The position numbers were made by a program, and so were the translations under genes. Below, piece by piece: positions 1 to 4,790 of a stretch of DNA of 21,477 nt. Origin of the DNA: Oscillospiraceae bacterium. GTDB taxonomy: Bacteria > Bacillota > Clostridia > Oscillospirales > Ruminococcaceae. The stretch is from positions 1 through 21,477 of the forward strand of contig CAAGDZ010000164.1 of NCBI GenBank assembly GCA_900768735.1. Direction: 5' to 3'. The notes under the pieces were generated by a model that saw only the letters and a list, made by a program, of their open reading frames with translations, ran no database searches and was not told the origin of the DNA. Within the stretch, counting starts at the first letter, position 1, and each line of letters begins with the position of its first letter.

Positions 1-221
1 GACACAGCCTCCTGAATACCCTTTATCATTTTGGGGTCGCTCATACGGGCAACACCGCCTGCCGCACGAATATCTGCGGGTATACGCTCAAGCGCCATAA
101 CGGCACAAGCGCCTGCGTCCTGCGCGATTTTTGCCTGCTCGGGAGTGGTTACGTCCATGATTACGCCGCCCTTGAGCATCTGGGCAAGGTTCTTGTTGAG
201 TTCAAATCTTTCGTTAAACAT
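1..221 (-). CDS. pdxS: PLP synthase lyase subunit PdxS, N-terminal part (cut by window edge)
   Basis: Read on the minus strand from ATG at 219-221, this open frame gives about 73 residues beginning MFNERFELNKNLAQMLKGG and continuing with VIMDVTTPEQAKIAQDAGA and the ALERIPADIRAAGGVARM block. These are hallmark N-terminal sequences of PdxS (YaaD/SNZ), the (beta/alpha)8 synthase subunit that makes pyridoxal 5'-phosphate from ribose 5-phosphate, glyceraldehyde 3-phosphate and glutamine-derived ammonia. The Asp of VIMDV is the family's ribose-5-phosphate-binding position. About 220 further residues and the expected partner pdxT would lie outside the window. An AAAGGCGG ribosome binding site precedes the ATG and a sigma-A promoter lies about 50 bases upstream. 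Family assignment is very secure; only the gene's completeness cannot be judged. Confidence 0.95.
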   Translation of the reverse strand, partial: MFNERFELNKNLAQMLKGGVIMDVTTPEQAKIAQDAGACAVMALERIPADIRAAGGVARMSDPKMIKGIQEAV

Positions 222-270
222 TTCGTTTCCGCCTTTCAGAATGGATAATAGTATATTTTCCTTAAAACCT

Positions 271-298
271 ATTATATTACTTCCTGTCAAAATATCAA
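271..298 (-). promoter_or_regulatory. Sigma-A promoter of pdxS
   Basis: On the minus strand TTGATA (293-298) and a perfect TATAAT (271-276) are separated by 16 bp. The expected start point lies about 40-45 bases ahead of the pdxS ATG. Three GTTGAA direct repeats lie just upstream (299-325). Confidence 0.6.
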
Positions 299-434
299 TT
301 CAACACTTTCAACGGAGTTTTCAACAATTTTTATAAATGTTGATTATTTTACACGGAAATTTACATCAATATTTGTACAATCTAACGAAAAACAGACGGA
401 ATATTCTCAGAAAATATTTTCCATATCCGTTATT

Positions 435-456
435 CTGACGGACTTTCGTCAGTTTT
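435..456 (+). terminator. Terminator-like hairpin without an obvious plus-strand gene
   Basis: CTGACG and CGTCAG form a perfect 6-bp stem around a GACTTT loop, followed by TTTT. The T-run is only on the plus strand, and no plus-strand gene is visible upstream. It could end an unseen small RNA or be chance. Confidence 0.3.
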
Positions 457-532
457 ACCCGGACTTTTTTGTGTGAAATATAAAACTTTATTTTTCTGCA
501 AAATTTTTATCATACCGGACGGATAAACAACA

Positions 533-555
533 ATAAAAAGCTTAACAGATAAGCT
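533..555 (-). terminator. Intrinsic terminator of the spoIIA operon
   Basis: On the minus strand AGCTTA and TAAGCT pair around a five-base loop and run into TTTTTATT. The sigF stop codon lies inside the hairpin. The stem is short (6 bp) but its position right at the end of sigF supports the call. Confidence 0.6.
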
Positions 556-1207
556 CCTTTTTCAGCATCTCAAGAATTTTCTTCTCCCTGCGCGATACCT
601 GCACCTGCGTCATGCCGAGCGCTTCGGCGGTCTTGCTTTGGGTGCACTCCTCCCAGTACCTCAGCCAGATAAGCTGTCGGTCGCGCGGCGGCAGACGGCA
701 TAACAGTTGCCGCAGGGCGAGCTTTTCCGCGGATTTGAGCTGTTCCGGCTCTACCGGTATATCAAGCGCACAGCCGTCATCCTCGTCATCCCCGCCGCTC
801 AGCGACACGGGAGAAAGTGACGCGCCGAGCGCCAGCGCCGCGTCCTCCACCGATATACCCATGCGGTCGGCAAGCTCGGAAATATGCGGCTCCTCGCCGT
901 TTTTCATCATCTCGTCGCGCAGGCGGCATATTTTCAGCGACTGCTCTTTAAGTCCGCGGCTCACCTTTACCAGTCCTCCGTCGCGGAAAAGCTGTTTTAT
1001 CTCGCCCATTATCACCGGTACGGCATAGGTCGAGAATTTCAGTCCACGCGAGGGGTCAAAGTTGTTTCCCGCCTTTACAAGCCCGACGCACCCCGCCGAA
1101 AAAAGCTCGTCGTATTCTATCCCGCGGTCCTTGAACCGCGCCGCTATGGAATGTACCAGCGCAAAATGCTCGGTTATGAAAGAGTTGTCCTTTTCTCCTC
1201 CGCTCAT
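542..1207 (-). CDS. sigF: Forespore-specific RNA polymerase sigma factor SigF
   Basis: This 221-residue sigma-70 family protein directs early forespore transcription during sporulation. Region 2 is clear at about residues 35-75 (ELFSAGCVGLVKAGNNFDPS, then KFSTYAVPVIMGEIKQLFRD). Region 3 spans roughly 84-130. Region 4 has a helix-turn-helix at about 186-212 (ECTQSKTAEALGMTQVQVSR). A short acidic insert (GGDDEDDG, 138-145) separates regions 3 and 4. The ATG overlaps the spoIIAB stop by 4 nt, so the two are translationally coupled. SigF and SigG are close paralogues; the spoIIAA-spoIIAB neighbourhood decides for SigF. Activity is expected to be held off by SpoIIAB and released by SpoIIAA. The gene ends in a hairpin terminator. 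Confidence 0.95.
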   Translation of the reverse strand: MSGGEKDNSFITEHFALVHSIAARFKDRGIEYDELFSAGCVGLVKAGNNFDPSRGLKFSTYAVPVIMGEIKQLFRDGGLVKVSRGLKEQSLKICRLRDEMMKNGEEPHISELADRMGISVEDAALALGASLSPVSLSGGDDEDDGCALDIPVEPEQLKSAEKLALRQLLCRLPPRDRQLIWLRYWEECTQSKTAEALGMTQVQVSRREKKILEMLKKELIC

Positions 1208-1647
1208 ACTATCGCCTTTTTCTTAAACGCGGTCTGTAAAACTACACTTGTCCCCTTTCCGGGTCGCGAGCTTACCTTTACTTTATCGCAGCAGCTCTCC
1301 ATCACGGCAAAGCCCAGTCCGGCGCGCTCCTCCTCGGGTCTTGACGAATACAGCGGCTGCATAGCCTGCTCGACATTTTCAATGCCGCAGCCCTTGTCGC
1401 GGATTTTTATGTAGACATTGTTGTCGCTCAGCCTTGCGGTAATCTCTATTATTCCGATTGTTTCGCTGTCTGCGTAGGCGTGCACGACGCAGTTAGTCAC
1501 CGCCTCGCTCACCGCCGCTTTTACATCGCTCAGCTCCTCCACCGTCGGGTCGAGCTGTGACACAAAGGCGGCTACCGCCGCGCGCGCAAAGCTCTCGTTG
1601 CGCGACAACGCGGGAACGGTCATTTTAAAATAGTTTTCGTATTCCAT
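1204..1647 (-). CDS. spoIIAB: Anti-sigma F factor and serine kinase SpoIIAB
   Basis: This 147-residue GHKL-type ATPase binds and inhibits SigF and phosphorylates SpoIIAA. The ATP-binding motifs are in order: N-box EAVTN at residues 48-52, G1 box DKGCG at 84-88 and G2-like ERAGLGF at 107-113, with a final GKGTSV near 130-135. Length matches the family (about 145). The start ATG lies two bases after the spoIIAA stop, and the end overlaps sigF by 4 nt, giving the canonical spoIIA gene order. Nothing looks damaged, so the partner-switching circuit should be intact. Confidence 0.96.
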   Translation of the reverse strand: MEYENYFKMTVPALSRNESFARAAVAAFVSQLDPTVEELSDVKAAVSEAVTNCVVHAYADSETIGIIEITARLSDNNVYIKIRDKGCGIENVEQAMQPLYSSRPEEERAGLGFAVMESCCDKVKVSSRPGKGTSVVLQTAFKKKAIV

Positions 1648-1648
1648 A

Positions 1649-1978
1649 TCATTTACCTGTCCTTTCGGTTTTATCTCCGTTTAATATCAGCCGCGACAGT
1701 CCTGCAAGCGTGATTATCTTCCTGACCGCGGGCGGCGGGTTTTTCACCGCCACCGCTCCGCCAAGCGACTCCATAAGCCGCTGTCTGCCGAGTATAAGTC
1801 CTACGCCTGAGCTGTCCATAAAGCTCACATCTCCAAGGTCGAATATCAGCATCGACGGCATGACCCGTTCTATCTCGGGGTCGGCGGCTGTGCGTATCTG
1901 CGCGGCAGAGTGGTGGTCTATATCTCCGCTTATGCAGACCACCAGACAGCTGTCGCGGTGTATCAGCTCAAATGTCAT
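1649..1978 (-). CDS. spoIIAA: Anti-sigma F factor antagonist SpoIIAA
   Basis: This 109-residue STAS-domain protein frees SigF by binding SpoIIAB. The core motif MDSSGVGLILGR is at residues 54-65. Ser57 aligns with the serine that SpoIIAB phosphorylates and SpoIIE dephosphorylates in Bacillus subtilis (Ser58 there). It is first in the operon, with a strong AAAGGAGG ribosome binding site 6 bases before the ATG. No clear sigma-H or other sporulation promoter motif was recognised upstream; only a weak sigma-A-like match (2030-2059) is seen. Confidence 0.95.
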   Translation of the reverse strand: MTFELIHRDSCLVVCISGDIDHHSAAQIRTAADPEIERVMPSMLIFDLGDVSFMDSSGVGLILGRQRLMESLGGAVAVKNPPPAVRKIITLAGLSRLILNGDKTERTGK

Positions 1979-2029
1979 TTTACTTCCTCCTTTTGCGGGA
2001 TACTTTTCCCCGCGTTTGCATATCTATAT

Positions 2030-2059
2030 ATTATCACTGTATCCGTGCGTATTTTGTCA
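2030..2059 (-). promoter_or_regulatory. Possible promoter of the spoIIA operon
   Basis: On the minus strand TGACAA (2054-2059) and GATAAT (2030-2035) are 18 bp apart, about 50 bases ahead of spoIIAA. This is a modest sigma-A-like match. In Bacillus the operon is read by sigma-H with Spo0A; no convincing box for either was found here. Confidence 0.35.
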
Positions 2060-2078
2060 CAATATGGTCTGTTTGCAT

Positions 2079-2107
2079 TTGACATTGAAAGAAAATCATG
2101 ATATAAT
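2079..2107 (+). promoter_or_regulatory. Perfect consensus sigma-A promoter for the 2295-10817 operon
   Basis: TTGACA (2079-2084) and TATAAT (2102-2107) are both perfect and 17 bp apart. Transcription should start near 2114, leaving an unusually long leader of about 180 nt before the first likely start codon at 2295. It is divergent from the spoIIA operon. Confidence 0.85.
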
Positions 2108-2294
2108 TAAATAGCTTATAATCAGAGAGTGTTTGCATATTAGCCGGCATACGCCTTTTCGGCAAAATTCCACGCATATCCGCTTAATGCGAACAAGCTC
2201 TAAGCGTCCGCGGCAAAACGCGGAAAGGACAAAAGACGAACAAAGCCCTTGCCGCAAGCCGGCAAGATTTTGGCAACAGACAACAGGAGCTTTT
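2108..2294 (+). ncRNA. Structured leader or small RNA upstream of the membrane protein gene
   Basis: This stretch lies between a perfect promoter and the ribosome binding site at 2285. Two clean hairpins are visible in its 3' half: CCGCG/CGCGG around GCAAAA, and CTTGCCG/CGGCAAG around CAAGC. The second is followed by ATTTT, a weak terminator-like tail. The 5' half has GCATAT/GCATAC/GCATAT repeats. It remains an open frame, but the arginine-rich translation with no ribosome binding site does not look like protein. I do not recognise a known riboswitch family. A cis-regulatory leader or a small RNA are both possible. Confidence 0.4.
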
Positions 2295-2627
2295 ATGCAA
2301 AATAAAGCCATTAAAAAAATCGCGCGTATACCTCATACCGCTTATTGCGTAATCATCACCGCGCTTATTTTCACGGTGCTGCTCGCCCTTGTCACAGGGT
2401 CGATTGCGCTTATTTCGGGCGGTATAATCACTCTGCCTACAGCGCTTATGCGGCTTTGCGGCCGCGGCGACTTTTTCGTGTCGGATTTATCTCCGCTCAC
2501 CATGCTTTTCGGCAGCGGATTTATGCTGCTTACGGGATTTGCCGTGCTGCTTGCAACGGTTTGCAGAGTATGTCCGGTTGCGGCGGCGTATGTATTCAGA
2601 ATTTTTTCCGACTGCCGTAAAAAATGA
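2295..2627 (+). CDS. Small membrane protein of unknown function
   Basis: The product is 110 residues with a basic N-terminus (MQNKAIKKIARIP) and two hydrophobic stretches, about residues 15-42 and 67-90. They are joined by a short loop containing CGRGDFF, and the tail is basic (DCRKK). The start was chosen at 2295 because AGGAG sits five to nine bases upstream; the same frame stays open back to 2133, but that part lacks a ribosome binding site and looks non-coding. The end overlaps the next gene by 4 nt (ATGA), so the two are probably made together. It resembles the small membrane partners found next to DUF4097-type genes in Firmicutes, but no family could be named from sequence alone. Confidence 0.7.
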   Translation: MQNKAIKKIARIPHTAYCVIITALIFTVLLALVTGSIALISGGIITLPTALMRLCGRGDFFVSDLSPLTMLFGSGFMLLTGFAVLLATVCRVCPVAAAYVFRIFSDCRKK

Positions 2628-3403
2628 AGCTTAAAAATCTGATAAAATTCCGTCATATCAGGGTGCGCAGGCTGACAAGGATACAGCTTGTGATAAGGCT
2701 TTGCGCGCTGGGCGCGGCTGTCTGCCTTATCATGACGCTCGCAAGCTATACATTTATAGATAAGGATTATAAAAGCAATGTAAAAAGCGGCGAGCTTACG
2801 GTGGATTTTACCGAATATATCACCGCCCATGTGCTGAACACTCCGCTTTACATCTATTCGACCGATGACGAGCTGATAACAGTAAAATATGTCTGCGACT
2901 CAAATGTCAGCGTATATGACGAGGGCGGCAGACTTTTGATAGAGCAGGAGCCGGAGTTTGTCATTTCTATGTTTGCGGCACAGCAGCTTGACTACCGGGT
3001 AGAGCTTTATCTGCCGAGAAAGACCTATCAGAGCATAAATCTGATAACGACCTCCGGAAAGCTATACGCGGACTCACTCGACAGCTATATGCTGAGCATA
3101 AAGTCAAAGGACGGCTATGTGCGCGTAGACGACCTTAAATGCAGCGGCAATCTGACGCTTGATTTTGAGACCGCCGCCGCGGACATCGGCATTTCCGGGT
3201 TTTCAGGCGGAAGGCTGACAAACGGCAGCGGAAACATAAATATCAGCTTTGACGATACTGCGTCGGTTTACATAATCCCCGGAAGCAGATGCTATTTTAA
3301 CGGTATTGCTATATCGGGCGAGGCGCGAAATGGCGAGGGCGAGGAGCTGTATATCGTGTCACCGTCGGGCAGATTAAGAATTTTCACGGGCACAAAAAAT
3401 TAA
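2624..3403 (+). CDS. Membrane-anchored DUF4097-like beta-helix protein
   Basis: The product is 259 residues. A very basic N-terminal segment (residues 1-25) precedes one transmembrane helix (about 26-48), so the rest should be extracytoplasmic. From about 60 the protein is a run of short beta-strand repeats with alternating hydrophobics, including INLITTSGKLYADSLDSYM, LTLDFETAAADIGISGF and NGSGNINISF. This is the look of DUF4097 / putative auto-transporter adhesin-like beta-helix domains. In many Firmicutes such proteins sit with a small membrane protein and a PadR-type regulator; here the membrane partner is present (4-nt overlap) but no regulator is seen. Function is unknown; an envelope-stress or adhesion role is only a guess. 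Confidence 0.65.
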   Translation: MKLKNLIKFRHIRVRRLTRIQLVIRLCALGAAVCLIMTLASYTFIDKDYKSNVKSGELTVDFTEYITAHVLNTPLYIYSTDDELITVKYVCDSNVSVYDEGGRLLIEQEPEFVISMFAAQQLDYRVELYLPRKTYQSINLITTSGKLYADSLDSYMLSIKSKDGYVRVDDLKCSGNLTLDFETAAADIGISGFSGGRLTNGSGNINISFDDTASVYIIPGSRCYFNGIAISGEARNGEGEELYIVSPSGRLRIFTGTKN

Positions 3404-3440
3404 GATAAATCGCAATATCTATCATGAAAGGAAAGTAGTT

Positions 3441-3827
3441 ATGAAAAGTTTTAAGCAATCCTTCACCATTACCATTCCGGACAAGCAGGGCTATATGGAG
3501 CTTACCGACGACATCATGGAGTGCGTACGCCGTGCAAATATCCGTGACGGCGTCTGCATTGTAAACTCCATGCACACAACCGCGTCGGTTGTGACCGCTT
3601 CAAACAACCCCGAGGAGCTGGAAAACTATCTTAAATTTTACGACAAGCTGACTACGCTTGCCGACGAGCCGCTGCGCCCCGCGCTGAAGCACCAGCTTTC
3701 AGGCACGGGCGTGAATATACCGGTCTGCGACGGCGAGCTTTCTCTCGGACTTTCGCAGTTTATAATCTATTTGGATTTTGACGGCGAGCGGGAAAAAACC
3801 GTTGAAATAAACATAATAGGAGAATAA
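3441..3827 (+). CDS. yjbQ: YjbQ/UPF0047 family protein
   Basis: The product is 128 residues, close to the family's usual 130-140. It carries the signature NSMHTTASV (residues 42-50), with His45 at the conserved HTTA motif, and the C-terminal block GVNIPVCDGELSLGLSQFI followed by DFDGEREKTVEINIIGE. YjbQ proteins are small trimeric proteins reported to have weak thiamine-phosphate synthase activity; their physiological role is not settled. A GAAAGGAAAG ribosome binding site lies upstream. It stands 37 bp after the DUF4097-like gene and 12 bp before a glycosyltransferase gene, so it is probably co-transcribed, but the link in function is not obvious. Confidence 0.88.
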   Translation: MKSFKQSFTITIPDKQGYMELTDDIMECVRRANIRDGVCIVNSMHTTASVVTASNNPEELENYLKFYDKLTTLADEPLRPALKHQLSGTGVNIPVCDGELSLGLSQFIIYLDFDGEREKTVEINIIGE

Positions 3828-3839
3828 GTCTTAAACGCT

Positions 3840-4790
3840 ATGCTATCAGTTATTATTCCCGCTTATAACGAGCAGGAGAATATATCCGCCGCGTCGCAAA
3901 GGCTTGGCGAGATACTTTTACCCGTGACAGACTATGAGCTTATTTTTGTGGACGACGGCTCAAAGGACAGGTCGTGGGAAATCATATCGGATTTAGCCGA
4001 AAATGACAGTCATATTAGAGGCCTGCGCTTTTCCCGCAACTTCGGAAAAGAGGGCGCTATCTTTGCAGGACTGAAGGCGGCCACGGGCGACTGCGTAGCG
4101 GTCATAGACTGTGATTTACAGCACCCGCCCGAGCTTTTGCCGAAAATGTACGCGGCATGGCAGGGCGGCGCAGAGGTAGTCGAGGCAGTAAAGGCGTCGC
4201 GCGGTAAGGAAAGCCTTATCTATAAGCTGTTTGCCAAGAGCTTTTACCGCATGATGAAAAGCAGCTCTAACATAAATCTTGACGGTGCAAGCGACTATAA
4301 GCTGATGGACAGAAAGGTCGTGGACGCGCTGAACGAAATGCCCGAGCGGCTTACCTTCTTCCGCGCACTGTCAAGCTGGGTCGGCTTTACGACCGAGCGT
4401 ATCCAGTTTGACGTCGCACCGAGAAACGCGGGAAAGACCAAATGGTCGTTTAAAAAGCTGTTCAAGTTCGCGTTAAGCTCGATTACCAGCTTTACCAATC
4501 TGCCGATGCAGATAATAACCGTAACGGGCGTACTGTTTTTTATTTTCGCCGTCATACTCGGCATACAGACTATAGTAAATTTCTGCCTCGGAAACTCGGC
4601 AAGCGGCTTTTCGACAGTTATTCTGCTACTTCTGATAATAGGCAGTATACTCATGCTCGGTATCGGAATAATCGGCTATTATCTCAGCAAAATCTATGAA
4701 GAAATCAAGTGCCGCCCAAGATATATCGTGGCTCAGGAGGCGGGCACTCCGCGTAAAAAAGATACAGAAGCGGACGAAAGGAACAACTGA
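3840..4790 (+). CDS. GtrB-like membrane glycosyltransferase (family GT2, undecaprenyl-phosphate sugar synthase type)
   Basis: This 316-residue protein has a GT-A domain followed by two C-terminal membrane helices (about residues 226-248 and 258-282), the architecture of GtrB, CsbB and dolichol-phosphate mannose synthases. Motifs seen are SVIIPAYNEQENI (3-15), FVDDGSKDRSW (36-46), the RNFGKEGAI block (66-74) and the DxD-like VIDCDLQHPPE (88-98). Enzymes of this type transfer a nucleotide-sugar residue to undecaprenyl phosphate on the inner face of the membrane. The sugar cannot be read from sequence. Its last base overlaps the ATG of yfhO, strongly suggesting the two form a pair. The AGGAG upstream is unusually far (about 17 nt) from this ATG, so the start may be weakly translated or coupled to yjbQ. 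Confidence 0.9.
   Translation: MLSVIIPAYNEQENISAASQRLGEILLPVTDYELIFVDDGSKDRSWEIISDLAENDSHIRGLRFSRNFGKEGAIFAGLKAATGDCVAVIDCDLQHPPELLPKMYAAWQGGAEVVEAVKASRGKESLIYKLFAKSFYRMMKSSSNINLDGASDYKLMDRKVVDALNEMPERLTFFRALSSWVGFTTERIQFDVAPRNAGKTKWSFKKLFKFALSSITSFTNLPMQIITVTGVLFFIFAVILGIQTIVNFCLGNSASGFSTVILLLLIIGSILMLGIGIIGYYLSKIYEEIKCRPRYIVAQEAGTPRKKDTEADERNN

Larger units (their letters stand above)
222..541. other. Intergenic region between pdxS and the spoIIA operon
   Basis: No convincing gene is seen. The region holds the pdxS promoter, three GTTGAA repeats, an A+T-rich inverted repeat near 399-422, an orphan terminator-like hairpin (435-456, plus) and the tail of the spoIIA terminator. The open frame running in from 31 is a shadow of pdxS and non-coding DNA. 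Confidence 0.6.

Noticed and set aside
884..1414. 176-residue plus-strand frame opposite sigF and spoIIAB
   Set aside because: Shadow frame of two well-supported genes.
2133..2294. 54-residue N-terminal extension of the first operon protein
   Set aside because: Arginine-rich, low-quality sequence with no ribosome binding site, covering RNA hairpins; AGGAG before 2295 marks the better start.
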